Of a DNA stretch of 42,401 nt, positions 1 through 7,584 are shown in pieces. The stretch's first letter is position 1. Every line of letters starts with the position of its first letter. Made by a program: the position numbers and the translations under genes. Origin of the DNA: an uncultured Clostridia bacterium (GTDB lineage Bacteria; Bacillota; Clostridia; Oscillospirales; Acutalibacteraceae); assembly GCA_944380855.1 (NCBI GenBank), contig CALWIW010000019.1:1-42401 (forward strand), written 5' to 3'. The notes beneath the pieces were generated by a model, which was not told where the DNA came from, made no database searches, and saw only the letters and a program-made list of their open reading frames with translations.

Positions 1-137
1 AGCACAATATTTAATTCTGCCAAAAATTATCACCTCTATATCATTGTAAATCGGAAAGAATATAAATGCAAGACAATTCTTGCAGCTTATTAAAATTAAA
101 ATTTTATAATATTATTTTTACACGGAGGTATTTTAAA

Positions 138-320
138 ATGCAAAAAAGTACAATGAATGTAGTTAAAGGCGTTTCCGCAGGTCTTATGACAGGCATGGCA
201 GTTGGTTATGTGGGCAAAAAAATGATGGACAAAAACGGAAAACAGATAAAGAAAAAGGCTTCAAAAGCCGTTCAGACAATGGAAAATCTTCTTGACACCG
301 CCCAGTATATGCTCAAATGA
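138..320 (+). CDS. Small YtxH-like membrane protein (60 aa)
   Basis: A 60-residue protein with a short glycine-rich hydrophobic segment (about residues 11-27, GVSAGLMTGMAVGYVG) followed by a lysine-rich tail. This resembles YtxH-type or Gly-zipper small membrane proteins of Firmicutes. The ATG at 138 is chosen because GGAGGT lies at 124-129; an in-frame ATG at 66 has no ribosome site. A weak promoter candidate, TTGCAG (80-85) and TATAAT (105-110), has a 19-nt spacer. The gene stands alone and is followed directly by an interspersed repeat. The function is unknown and the family assignment is tentative. Confidence 0.6.
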   Translation: MQKSTMNVVKGVSAGLMTGMAVGYVGKKMMDKNGKQIKKKASKAVQTMENLLDTAQYMLK

Positions 321-324
321 TTTT

Positions 325-420
325 TTATAACCGACCTGCCAAGGTTTAAGCAGGAGGTAAGGTTCAGCACAGGTCGGGCGAAACCTTTTCCACAATTTTA
401 GGAATGGTTCACCCTCAGTT
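325..420 (+). repeat. Interspersed hairpin repeat, copy 1 (A hairpin plus tail)
   Basis: The stem CCGACCTG (331-338) pairs with CAGGTCGG (370-377). It runs into GGGCGAAACC (376-385), which can pair imperfectly with GGTTCACCC (406-414). The same blocks recur near 7872-7960 and, inverted, near 8648-8800. The copy starts a few bases after the stop codon of the upstream gene. Apart from this copy, copy 2 and the hairpin at 619-701, nothing else is recognisable in 321-724. Confidence 0.75.
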
Positions 421-499
421 AGGTTTATTTTATTCTTATTTAACCTATTTAAAAGGTAAAGGAAACAAAATTCTAAATATATAAGGCTTGTTTCTTTTA

Positions 500-560
500 T
501 TTCTGACCTGCTAAGGTTAGTTTATGAACTAAACATCTTTTCAGGGCGGGCGAAACCTAT
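500..560 (+). repeat. Interspersed hairpin repeat, copy 2 (degenerate A hairpin)
   Basis: GACCTG (505-510) and an imperfect partner before GGGCGAAACC (548-557) repeat the layout of copy 1. The internal segment differs and contains its own small inverted repeat (GTTTATGAACTAAAC, 520-534). The tail hairpin seen in copies 1 and 3 is missing. Confidence 0.6.
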
Positions 561-618
561 TAAAATTTCTATAAATGTAATTGTTTACTTTATTAAGCTT
601 TAAAAACAATCTTTAGGA

Positions 619-704
619 AAATAACCGTGATTTGAACCGATCTCCCAATCGTCAGATTTTTAGGTCTAACTTTTTGGGGTCGTTCAGAACCACGGTTATT
701 TTTT
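619..704. terminator. Long imperfect hairpin, likely bidirectional terminator
   Basis: AAATAACCGTG (619-629) pairs with CACGGTTATTT (691-701). Nested inner pairings (TTGAAC with GTTCAG, and others) continue almost to the centre, giving arms of about 36 nt. The hairpin lies between convergent genes ending at 320 and 725. T-runs are present outside the stem on the plus side. Confidence 0.6.
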
Positions 705-724
705 ATATTATTGTTTTATTTTTC

Positions 725-1189
725 TCATAGAGAAATTATTATAAGGTCTTGACTTTTTGCATATTTTACGGTATATGCCGTGCCTCCGCTTTCTTTTGTA
801 AGGTAACACACGCACACGCCGCTTCTATCAACCATATATCTGTTTCTTTTAAACATACATCCGCGGCTATAATTCTCAGACGTATATACAATTTCGTCAG
901 CCTGTCTTTTTATTTCTTCGTATTTTATTTTTTCGCTTTGCGTCCATCTTTTTGTTTGTTCCATACAAGGAAGAGCAAGAACAAGTCTTATTTTAGGATA
1001 TTTATTTTTAAGTTTAATTATTTTTTCTTCCGCCAAAGTGTCAAAGCCCAATGCTCCCCCTGCAATAAAATTTTCATATCCCATTTCCGCAAGGTCAACC
1101 AAGGTATCCTCAAGCTTTTTTAAAATTGTTTCCCTTTCATTTTCGGGTATTATTCTATGTCCTGTAAAACAAACTGTTTTTGATTTCAT
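725..1189 (-). CDS. SLOG family protein (DUF1273/YpsA-like)
   Basis: A 154-residue protein starting with the CFTGHR motif, with a glycine-rich loop FIAGGALGFDTLAEE at about residues 41-55 and LVLALPC near residue 70. These mark the Rossmann-like SLOG fold of the YpsA/DUF1273 group, linked to nucleotide binding and, in some contexts, phage defence or stress signalling. GGAGGG sits just upstream of the start. The gene is divergent from the XRE gene at 1307, with both promoters in the 117-bp gap. The ligand is unknown. Confidence 0.75.
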   Translation of the reverse strand: MKSKTVCFTGHRIIPENERETILKKLEDTLVDLAEMGYENFIAGGALGFDTLAEEKIIKLKNKYPKIRLVLALPCMEQTKRWTQSEKIKYEEIKRQADEIVYTSENYSRGCMFKRNRYMVDRSGVCVCYLTKESGGTAYTVKYAKSQDLIIISL

Positions 1190-1306
1190 CCAATCCCTCC
1201 TTTATTATATTATATCGTGTAATGTTTATAAAAGTCAACAATACACGCTTAATTTTATCTTCTTTTGTGGATATAATTTAAGAATAGAATATAAGAAAGA
1301 GATGAG

Positions 1307-1720
1307 ATGATGGCAGAAAATGAATTATTTTTAAAAGAAGTTGGAAAACGAATAATAGAACGCCGTAAAAAATTAGGCTTAACTCAGGAAGCTCTTGCGG
1401 AAAAAGGAGAAGTAACAACACAATTTGTGTCTTATGCCGAAGCAGGTAAACGGGCAATGCGACAGGAAAACCTTTTAAAAATTTCATCAGCCTTGGGGGT
1501 CAGTACAGATTATTTGCTTACAGGAGATATTGTCGACAAAGACCTTTTAATACTTTCGGATAAAATGAGAAAGCTTACACCATCTCAGCTGCGGATTGTA
1601 GAAAATATCATAGATGAATGTGTGGCTCTTTTCAACAGCGAAAAAAGCGAAAACATTGAAAACAGCGAAGACAGCGAAGAAAATACGGCAGAAGAAAACA
1701 GCGACAACAGCGAAAATTAA
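1307..1720 (+). CDS. XRE-family transcriptional regulator with acidic tail
   Basis: An N-terminal helix-turn-helix (residues about 10-65, with RKKLGLTQEALAEKG and STDYLLTG) is typical of XRE/Cro regulators. After a short helical region, the last 28 or so residues are a low-complexity Ser/Glu/Asn tail encoded by repeats of a GAAAACAGCGAA-like unit. Starts at 1307 and 1310 are both possible behind AGAAAGAG (1294-1301). A TATAAT lies at 1272-1277. It is divergent from the SLOG gene, so it may control it; that is inference. Confidence 0.85.
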   Translation: MMAENELFLKEVGKRIIERRKKLGLTQEALAEKGEVTTQFVSYAEAGKRAMRQENLLKISSALGVSTDYLLTGDIVDKDLLILSDKMRKLTPSQLRIVENIIDECVALFNSEKSENIENSEDSEENTAEENSDNSEN

Positions 1721-1783
1721 GGTTAATAATTGTAATTAACACTCTGTTCATAAAGACTGTTGAATTCATAAATTTATAAATCA

Positions 1784-1832
1784 AACCGCCATGATTAGAC
1801 TTACTAAGTGAGTAAATCTCATCACGGCGGTT
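1784..1832. terminator. Bidirectional terminator hairpin
   Basis: AACCGCC (1784-1790) pairs with GGCGGTT (1826-1832), with further imperfect pairing inside. It separates the convergent XRE gene and the toxin gene ending at 1834. Confidence 0.7.
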
Positions 1833-1833
1833 A

Positions 1834-2307
1834 TTATTCTATTTCAAGAATATCATGAAAATAAGGCAAGGTAGAATATTTATATTTTCTCTGAAATTGT
1901 TTTTCATGGAGCGGCTTATTTCCGTTTATATGATTTATGTAAACATCTATGTATTTTACAATTTGGCTGACTATTGTTTTTATATTTATAATCATCTCTT
2001 TGTATTCGTCTTGGTCTACAATAACGGAACATGAATCTAAATAATCTATATTTTTTATCAAAATAACCTTAGAATAATCCAATCCCGAACGAGTTTTCAG
2101 TGAACGGGATGTATGTTTAAAAATAAAAGCATTATTATGATTTATAGATGATCTAAAAGGTATGCAGATTAAATATCCCTGATGTGTATCAATCAACAGA
2201 CAAGTATAAGGTCTTCCGATTTTTAACATTAATTCAGGGTACTTATTGCAGGGATAATCTACAGCAAACTGATTTGAAAGCCTTAGAACATCTACGTCAA
2301 AATTCAT
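1834..2307 (-). CDS. Type III toxin-antitoxin endoribonuclease toxin (TenpN/CptN-like)
   Basis: A 157-residue protein with features of type III toxin families: RPYTCLLID near residue 32, a central CIPFRSSINH block, SGLDYSKVILI, and a C-terminal KYSTLPYFH. Such toxins are RNases inhibited by, and processing, a repeat RNA made just upstream. That is exactly the arrangement here: promoter, two 53-nt repeats, terminator, then this gene behind AGGAG (about 2317-2321). TenpIN fits best from remembered motifs; CptIN is the main alternative. Leaky read-through of the intervening terminator is the usual way these genes set the RNA to toxin ratio. Confidence 0.75.
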   Translation of the reverse strand: MNFDVDVLRLSNQFAVDYPCNKYPELMLKIGRPYTCLLIDTHQGYLICIPFRSSINHNNAFIFKHTSRSLKTRSGLDYSKVILIKNIDYLDSCSVIVDQDEYKEMIINIKTIVSQIVKYIDVYINHINGNKPLHEKQFQRKYKYSTLPYFHDILEIE

Positions 2308-2326
2308 TTTTTTACACTCCTAAACC

Positions 2327-2360
2327 TAAAAAACGGCAAACATCAAAAGATGTTTGCCGT
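2327..2360 (-). terminator. Terminator between antitoxin RNA and toxin gene
   Basis: A perfect 12-bp stem, ACGGCAAACATC and GATGTTTGCCGT (2333-2344 with 2349-2360), has a TTTT loop on the minus strand followed by a run of Ts (2327-2332 complement). It sits between the repeats and the toxin start, as in known type III loci. Confidence 0.9.
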
Positions 2361-2501
2361 CGCCGCTTCCCTCGGTCAATTTTTATTTTACCGATGTGTC
2401 AGAACCGTCACACATCATCTTCTCTCGGTCAATTTTTATTTTACCGACGAGTCAGAACCGTCACTCGTCATCATCGCTGAAAGACATACAATCTATCTTT
2501 C
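2361..2501 (-). ncRNA. Type III antitoxin repeat RNA
   Basis: The predicted transcript starts about 7 nt after the -10 box, carries a 5' hairpin (TGAAAGA/TCTTTCA, 2478-2502), then two 53-nt tandem units, and ends at the terminator next to the toxin gene. A degenerate partial unit (2361-2370) may precede the terminator. The units keep the same loop and flanks but change both sides of one stem, which argues for selected RNA structure. Confidence 0.75.
2371..2476 (-). repeat. Two tandem 53-nt antitoxin repeats
   Basis: Units 2371-2423 and 2424-2476 both contain CTCGGTCAATTTTTATTTTA followed by CCGA, and a shared GTCAGAACCGTCA core. The stem flanking that core is GATGTG/CACATC in the first unit and GACGAG/CTCGTC in the second. 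The two stems therefore covary with base pairing kept. Confidence 0.9.
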
Positions 2502-2507
2502 AATATT

Positions 2508-2536
2508 ATTATAATCAAAACAATCTTGTTTGTCAA
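2508..2536 (-). promoter_or_regulatory. Sigma-A promoter of the type III TA locus
   Basis: On the minus strand, TTGACA (2531-2536) and TATAAT (2508-2513) are separated by exactly 17 nt. This is a consensus promoter pointing at the repeats. Confidence 0.9.
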
Positions 2537-2608
2537 GAGCTTTGACTATATGTATTATATGCAGTGATTTTATAAAAATTTACATACAATTAATAATTTC
2601 ACCTAAAA

Positions 2609-3067
2609 TCAAATGGGATATTTTAAATTTTCTTCTTTAAGGTCCTTGATTATATCATAGTACCACAAAAGCTTTTCCTTTGCGTCATTTAGGTCATGCT
2701 CCAGATAATTTCCGCATTCTATGGCTGTACTTCCGGGTATTTCCCCCTCATGTTCCATACATTGCTTAATTGTGTTTTTTATAAGATTAAGAGCAGTTTC
2801 CTCGTCTGTATCCTTTATAAGAAAATAAAATCCCGTGCGGCAGCCCATAGGTCCAAAATAAATCACCTTGTCTTTAAGACCGCTGTTTCTCACATATGTT
2901 GCAAAAAGATGCTCAATAGTGTGCATGGTAGGATTTGGAAGATAGGGCGGTGTATTTGGCTTTACAAAACGCAAATCATAGGTGGTTATATCCCCGTCAA
3001 TTCTTGAAATATACACTCCGGGAACCAATGTATCATGATTTATACAAAAGCTTGCTATTCTGTCCAT
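2609..3067 (-). CDS. luxS: S-ribosylhomocysteine lyase
   Basis: A 152-residue LuxS, close to the usual length. The metal site HTIEH (about residues 48-52) and the later Cys in IECGNY are present, together with YFGPMGCRTGFY in the middle. It cleaves S-ribosylhomocysteine to homocysteine and DPD, the precursor of autoinducer-2, in the activated methyl cycle. AAGGAG precedes the ATG. It is divergent from the small gene at 3206 and is transcribed towards the toxin-antitoxin locus but has its own upstream region. Confidence 0.97.
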   Translation of the reverse strand: MDRIASFCINHDTLVPGVYISRIDGDITTYDLRFVKPNTPPYLPNPTMHTIEHLFATYVRNSGLKDKVIYFGPMGCRTGFYFLIKDTDEETALNLIKNTIKQCMEHEGEIPGSTAIECGNYLEHDLNDAKEKLLWYYDIIKDLKEENLKYPI

Positions 3068-3142
3068 ATTAAAAATTCTCCTTATAATTTTATAGTTGAT
3101 TTTTCTTTAAAACAATTAATACAAATAAATTTAAAAAACTCC

Positions 3143-3171
3143 TTGAATATTGTCGGCTAAAAATGTATAAT
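3143..3171 (+). promoter_or_regulatory. Sigma-A promoter for the gene at 3206
   Basis: TTGAAT (3143-3148) and TATAAT (3166-3171) have a 17-nt spacer. Confidence 0.75.
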
Positions 3172-3205
3172 ATCATCAGAGTTTTAATGTAGAGGGCGTG
3201 AAAAA

Positions 3206-3514
3206 ATGGATAAAAAACTCAAAAAGAAGCGTTCAAAAAATGCCCTGCTTTCAAGAATTGACCATTGTAAAACAATAAGTGAACTGTTTGATGTAATAAA
3301 AGAAGAGGGTATAGTAGTGAGAATGCAGTGTCTGCCCGGTGCGTCCAACATCTCCCCCAAAAAGCCGAACACAGGCTACGGAACACGTCAAACCGAGTTT
3401 CTCGAAAGGCTTAAAAGGTCGGTTATGATGCAGATTGAAGAAGCAATGCCGGACAAAAAGGACGGCAAACCGGAAATAATCAACGGCAGAAGACGAAGCG
3501 TCGGCATCGACTGA
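3206..3514 (+). CDS. Hypothetical basic protein (102 aa)
   Basis: Not recognised. The protein is charged, with a lysine/arginine-rich N-terminus, a central hydrophobic stretch FDVIKEEGIVVRMQCLPG (about residues 28-45), and a basic C-terminus with NGRRRSVG. There is no signal peptide or membrane helix. It has a clear promoter, a GAGGGCG ribosome site about 5 nt before the ATG, and tandem terminators downstream, so it is very likely a real single-gene unit. Confidence 0.75.
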   Translation: MDKKLKKKRSKNALLSRIDHCKTISELFDVIKEEGIVVRMQCLPGASNISPKKPNTGYGTRQTEFLERLKRSVMMQIEEAMPDKKDGKPEIINGRRRSVGID

Positions 3515-3531
3515 TTTTTGAATTTTCTATT

Positions 3532-3599
3532 AACCCGACTTCGGATTGTTCGGGTTTTTATTTTGTCATTAAGTGCGTCGGTTTTGCCGACGCTTTTTT
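3532..3599 (+). terminator. Two tandem Rho-independent terminators
   Basis: The first is AACCCGA (3532-3538) with TCGGGTT and a T-run at 3554-3559. The second is GCGTCGG (3575-3581) with CCGACGC (3587-3593) and T-run 3594-3599. Their presence shows that the open frame upstream of 3713 is not coding. Confidence 0.9.
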
Positions 3600-3712
3600 A
3601 TACCCAAAACCTAAAAGCTATCTCTTTTTTCGATTATATTTTCATTTCTTTTATCATATACTTTTTAAGTATTGATATGCTGATAAAAAATAATCGAAAG
3701 AGGGTATCAAGC

Positions 3713-4240
3713 TTGAAAAACTTAAAAAAATATTCCCTGATAGCAGGAATAATAACCCTTGCTTTTGGGTCTATTAACCATTTCGTATATGATTTTACGG
3801 GTGAAAACCCAATCATTGGAATGTTTGTTGCAGTAAACGAAAGCACATGGGAGCATCTGAAGCTCTTGCTTACTCCAGTATTTCTTGTGGGTATCGTTGA
3901 ATGGTTTATCTACGGAAAAAATTACAAAAACTTTTTCCCGGCACTTTTCATTTCCACGGTTGCGGGAATGTTTGCAATAACCGCCGCATTTTACACCTAT
4001 ACAGGAATTATAGGTCAAAATTTTATGATAGCCGATATAATGACCTTTGTAATAGGCGTTTTTGTCACCTATTATCTGCGATACAAAATTATCAAAAGCG
4101 GAAAGCTTTCCTCTGATAAATGGGTATTTCTTTCCTTGGCAGGATTCGCACTGCTGTTTGTTTTTGCCGCATTTGCAACCTTTAATCCTCCCGAAATTAA
4201 TCTGTTTAAAGACCCGTTAACAGGCGGTTACGATGCTTAA
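3713..4240 (+). CDS. DUF6512 family integral membrane protein
   Basis: About 175 residues with five or so hydrophobic segments and the hallmark block VNESTWEHLKLLLTP near residue 46. This identifies the DUF6512 family, whose function is unknown. The open frame extends to 3518, but that part overlaps two terminators. The TTG at 3713, with AAAGAGGG (3697-3704) upstream, is the best start and gives MKNLKKYSL. It is convergent with the cohesin-like gene, with only 3 bp between the stops. Confidence 0.8.
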   Translation: MKNLKKYSLIAGIITLAFGSINHFVYDFTGENPIIGMFVAVNESTWEHLKLLLTPVFLVGIVEWFIYGKNYKNFFPALFISTVAGMFAITAAFYTYTGIIGQNFMIADIMTFVIGVFVTYYLRYKIIKSGKLSSDKWVFLSLAGFALLFVFAAFATFNPPEINLFKDPLTGGYDA

Positions 4241-4243
4241 AAC

Positions 4244-5026
4244 CTATTCCTTTGTTTCATCAGGTGTTTTATCCTGAGAGTTTTGGGCTTTTGCGTTTTT
4301 TACACCCATTTTATATCCTGTAAAAATCATCAGAAATACTGCTGCTGTTCCCAAAGCTCCGCAAATTATCCAAAACACAGGATTGTCCGACTGAAAGCTG
4401 AAAAAATCCTCATTACCCCAGCTGTTGCCGTTTCCGCTGTTTATATCAACTGTAGCCTTTTGTATTTCCTCATCTTTTATAACAGAAACCTTCCCCGAAG
4501 AAGAGGAAGATGTTTTGGAAGCCGTCTTTGATGTTGATGTTACTCCGGAAGAATCTACAGATATTTCACAATCGTTGTTGTTTACAAAACTCAAAGGACT
4601 GTTTTCTGTTGAAAGAACTTCCGAATAGTAGGACGAAACCGTGGAATTACCCTGCTGTAAAACCTTGAATTTCAGCGTCAGCACCCGTTCTCCGGCAGGC
4701 TGAGAATTTAAATATATTACGCTTATATTTCCTCCTGAATCATGGCTGTATATTTCACCGCCGTTAAGGGAGGAAATACTTTTTAGCTGAAGAAAATCGG
4801 TATTGTAGCTGTATTCACAAAGGAAAGCTCCAACAGGTGAGTCGGTCTTAATAACCACGTCCATGCGTATTTCCGACTTTGTGCTTGTAGGGTCAAACTC
4901 CAGATAAATCTGAGCTGTTTCCTGTGCGTATGCAACACTGCAAATTCCAAACCATGAAAAGCTTGAAAATACAGATAATAAAAACAACAGATATACCGCT
5001 TTTTTCTTGGCAGTGTTAATAAACAT
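4244..5026 (-). CDS. Membrane-anchored cohesin-like domain protein
   Basis: 260 residues: a signal peptide (about 1-35, ending AYAQ), one beta-sandwich of roughly residues 37-157 with cohesin-like strands (RMDVVIKTDSPVGAF, LQLKSISSL, ERVLTLKFKVLQ), a Ser/Thr linker (about 160-178), a transmembrane helix (about 218-238) and a short cytoplasmic tail. Cohesins bind dockerins, and three dockerin proteins lie in this same window. The likely role is to hold a dockerin enzyme at the cell surface. An ATG 24 nt upstream is less likely; the start at 5026 has GAAAGAAG in front. The cohesin assignment is by pattern only; another carbohydrate-binding fold is possible. Confidence 0.7.
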   Translation of the reverse strand: MFINTAKKKAVYLLFLLSVFSSFSWFGICSVAYAQETAQIYLEFDPTSTKSEIRMDVVIKTDSPVGAFLCEYSYNTDFLQLKSISSLNGGEIYSHDSGGNISVIYLNSQPAGERVLTLKFKVLQQGNSTVSSYYSEVLSTENSPLSFVNNNDCEISVDSSGVTSTSKTASKTSSSSSGKVSVIKDEEIQKATVDINSGNGNSWGNEDFFSFQSDNPVFWIICGALGTAAVFLMIFTGYKMGVKNAKAQNSQDKTPDETKE

Positions 5027-5062
5027 TGCTATCACTTCTTTCTGTAGCATCAGAAAAACAAT

Positions 5063-6088
5063 TTAATTCTGTCCGCTAATATTTTCTTCATCTGTCTTGC
5101 TGTTCTCTAACGCTCTGTATTCCTGTTTAAGCTCTCGAAGCAGTTCTTCCTCACTGGGTAAATACAATTTATATTTTGAAGCATAAATTTGTTTTTCATT
5201 TTCGGGCAAAGTATACTTTACAACGGAATCGCTTTTATCTGCACATAAAACAATACCAATAGGCGGATTATCTCCTTCGTTCATAAGTTCTCGCTCGTAA
5301 TAATGAACATACATCTGCATTTGCCCTAAATCCTGATGAGTTAAATCCCCTACTTTTAAATCTATCAGAACAAAACATTTCAAAATATAATTATAAAACA
5401 CAAGATCAATTCTAAAGTGACGCCCGTCAAAAGTAATTTTCTTTTGTCTTGCCACAAAAGAAAAACCTCTTCCAAGTTCCAAAAGAAATTTTTGTAAATG
5501 TGTAATTAAAGCTTGCTCTAAATCGCTTTCATAAAAATCATCATTGGAACTTAAACCGAGAAACTCCAAAACATACGGGTCACGAATAATATCTTCCGCT
5601 TGCTTATTGGGTTCGTGTGCATAAATTTCTGACGCAACCTGTTCCTTATTTTTACTTGATAACACTCTCTCGTAAAAAAAAGAATTTATCTGCCTTTCAA
5701 GCTGTCTTGTACTCCATTGAGATTTTACGGCTTCGCTCATGTAAAAATCTCTTGCGTTTCTGTTTTCAACACGCATCAATAGTCTGTAATGTGTCCAGCT
5801 CAATTCGCTACGCAGTGCGTAGCTGTTTGGAAATGTTATATAAAACTGTCTCATATTTTTTAAATTTGCAACAGTAAAGCCTTTTCCAAAGTCACGCGTC
5901 ATTTGTTTTGAAAGTTCTTTTAACAAACCTGTGCCATATTCTGCTTTTTCATTTCCTCCTTGTTCCTCTATGATAGATTTACCGATATTCCAGTAAGCTT
6001 CTACCATTGCAAAATTTGCAGTTTGGTATACTCTGTTTCTTGCTGCGGTTAAAATATTTTTAATTTCGTCATAAAAACTTTGATTCAT
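5063..6088 (-). CDS. DUF1016/YhcG PD-(D/E)XK nuclease-domain protein
   Basis: 341 residues with the DUF1016 N-terminal region (YWNIGKSIIEEQGG, then SWTHYRLLMRVEN) and a C-terminal nuclease core. In the core, the acidic residue of FRIDLVFYN and the DLK of CFVLIDLKVGD are the expected catalytic positions. YhcG-type proteins are found alone or with restriction systems and are thought to act in DNA repair or defence. No restriction or modification genes are nearby. The gene ends 36 bp before the cohesin-like gene on the same strand. Confidence 0.9.
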   Translation of the reverse strand: MNQSFYDEIKNILTAARNRVYQTANFAMVEAYWNIGKSIIEEQGGNEKAEYGTGLLKELSKQMTRDFGKGFTVANLKNMRQFYITFPNSYALRSELSWTHYRLLMRVENRNARDFYMSEAVKSQWSTRQLERQINSFFYERVLSSKNKEQVASEIYAHEPNKQAEDIIRDPYVLEFLGLSSNDDFYESDLEQALITHLQKFLLELGRGFSFVARQKKITFDGRHFRIDLVFYNYILKCFVLIDLKVGDLTHQDLGQMQMYVHYYERELMNEGDNPPIGIVLCADKSDSVVKYTLPENEKQIYASKYKLYLPSEEELLRELKQEYRALENSKTDEENISGQN

Positions 6089-6145
6089 TTTTACCTCACA
6101 TTTTTCCTCGCAGTTTGTTTTTATTTGTACATTTAATTAAATAAA

Positions 6146-6928
6146 TCACAAATAACAAACCCCGTCGGTATATCTTTCGGAAACAATAAAATTAACCGTT
6201 GGGAATTTCTCAGAAAGCCGTTTTGCCAATGGTGCAATAACCACATCTTCTGTTTTATAATGTCCCGCATCAACAACACTCAAACCGTTTTCGGCTGCAA
6301 AGAGAATTTCATGGTGCTTTATTTCCCCGGTAAGCAAAAGGTCAGCACCAAGCTTTTTGGCAAGGAACACATAATCTCCCCCTGAGCCTGAACACATGGC
6401 AATTTTATGTACTTTTTTATCCTTATTTACAACTCTAAGGCCCTGACAGTTAAGGCTGTTCTTTAAATCAAGGGCAAATTTTTCCGCTGTTACAGGCTCT
6501 GAAAGTTCTCCCACAACAAGACATTCTCCATCTATGAAACGTGGATTTTGAACACCTGCCGCCTTTGCAAGGCACATATTTACTCCGCCGTCATCGGCTA
6601 AATCAAGGTTTGTATGCAGACACAGGGCGGATATACCATTTTGTATAAGAGAATAAAGGGCAGTATCAGCCATAACCTTTTTAACAGGATTAAAAATAAT
6701 AGGGTGATGGCTTATTATAAGCTGTGCATCTTTTTCCTTTGCTTCCTCAATAACATCTTTTGTTATATCCAAAGCCAAAAGTGCGGTTTTGACTTCACCG
6801 TTTATATTGCCTGCAAGAAAACCGCTGTTGTCAAAATCCATTGCGGTTTCCAAGGGTGCAAAGGTCTGGGTAAATTCTATTATTTCTCTTACTGTTGGGT
6901 ATGCTGTTTCATTTGCCATGATTTTCAC
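6146..6928 (-). CDS. Nif3-like dinuclear metal centre protein (YqfO type)
   Basis: 260 residues with the family signatures: FDNSGFLAG, ISHHPIIF (about residues 75-82), CLHTNLD, and a C-terminal GHYKTE-like metal ligand region with EIKHHE. Proteins of this family form hexamers with a two-metal site. The start is the GTG at 6928 behind AAGGA; the ATG at 6919 is too far from it. The start lies inside the end of trmK (20-bp overlap), so the two are translationally coupled. This neighbour pairing is common in Firmicutes. The biochemical role is not settled. Confidence 0.9.
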   Translation of the reverse strand: MKIMANETAYPTVREIIEFTQTFAPLETAMDFDNSGFLAGNINGEVKTALLALDITKDVIEEAKEKDAQLIISHHPIIFNPVKKVMADTALYSLIQNGISALCLHTNLDLADDGGVNMCLAKAAGVQNPRFIDGECLVVGELSEPVTAEKFALDLKNSLNCQGLRVVNKDKKVHKIAMCSGSGGDYVFLAKKLGADLLLTGEIKHHEILFAAENGLSVVDAGHYKTEDVVIAPLAKRLSEKFPTVNFIVSERYTDGVCYL

Positions 6929-7580
6929 ATCTTTTCCTTATAATTTCCGCTGCGGCTTCAAGGCTTTTGTTTCCTCTTCGCTGTTTTTCAAGACGGCTTA
7001 GCACAAGCTGTGCGTATTCTCTGTGATTTTCATTTGTTTCCGGCGTTAAAATACCCAAATAAAGAAAATCATCACCGGGTACGGTTTTTTCTCCCGTATA
7101 GCAAACCTGCATAACCGTGTAAAGTTTTTTCCCCTCTTTGCAGGTATCCTGTGCCGTAATTTTAAATCCGTTTTCGCAAAGGTATTTTAAAAGTTCTTCG
7201 CACTTTGTCATCGGCTGCAAAATAAATCTTTTTTGTGGATTTTTTGAAAAAGGCCATTGGTCTATAATTCTTGCTATAAGCTCTCCGCCCATACCTGCAA
7301 TTATTATATCGTCGGCTTCATCTTCTTTAATATTTTTAAGTCCGTCGCTTAGTCTTGTCCCGACAAATTTTGAAGCATTGTATTTTTCTATAGTAAAAGC
7401 TCCGCGGCTTAAAGGTTCGGGATTAATGTCGGCGGCAACCGCAGAAACAGCTTTTCCCGTAAGGCAAAGCCATACGGGAAGATAAGCGTGGTCTGTTCCT
7501 ATGTCTGCAACCTTAACCTTATCCCTGACATAGCCTGCACAAAGGGCAAGCCTGTTGCTGAGGGTAAAAAGGTTCTGCAT
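6909..7580 (-). CDS. trmK: tRNA (adenine-22-N1)-methyltransferase
   Basis: About 223 residues. The SAM-binding motif VADIGTDHAYLPVWL (near residue 24), the AGMGGELIARII block and QPMTKCEELLKYL are typical of TrmK, which methylates A22 in some bacterial tRNAs. The open frame extends to 7625, but the ATG at 7580 (MQNLFTLSNRL) matches family N-termini and has GGAG close upstream, right at the stop codon of the DUF1858 gene. It is part of the minus-strand unit DUF1858-trmK-nif3. Confidence 0.9.
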   Translation of the reverse strand: MQNLFTLSNRLALCAGYVRDKVKVADIGTDHAYLPVWLCLTGKAVSAVAADINPEPLSRGAFTIEKYNASKFVGTRLSDGLKNIKEDEADDIIIAGMGGELIARIIDQWPFSKNPQKRFILQPMTKCEELLKYLCENGFKITAQDTCKEGKKLYTVMQVCYTGEKTVPGDDFLYLGILTPETNENHREYAQLVLSRLEKQRRGNKSLEAAAEIIRKRCENHGK

Positions 7581-7584
7581 ATTG

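Noticed and set aside
619..701. Degenerate tRNA on the minus strand
   Set aside because: The ends pair like an acceptor stem and GGTTCAAATC resembles a T-loop, but the inner pairings are nested as one long hairpin, not a cloverleaf.
2371..2476. CRISPR-like array
   Set aside because: There are only two units joined directly, without unique spacers; stem covariation and the toxin gene fit a type III antitoxin instead.
3518..3712. N-terminal extension of the DUF6512 protein
   Set aside because: It overlaps two strong terminators; a TTG with a good ribosome site at 3713 gives the family-like start.
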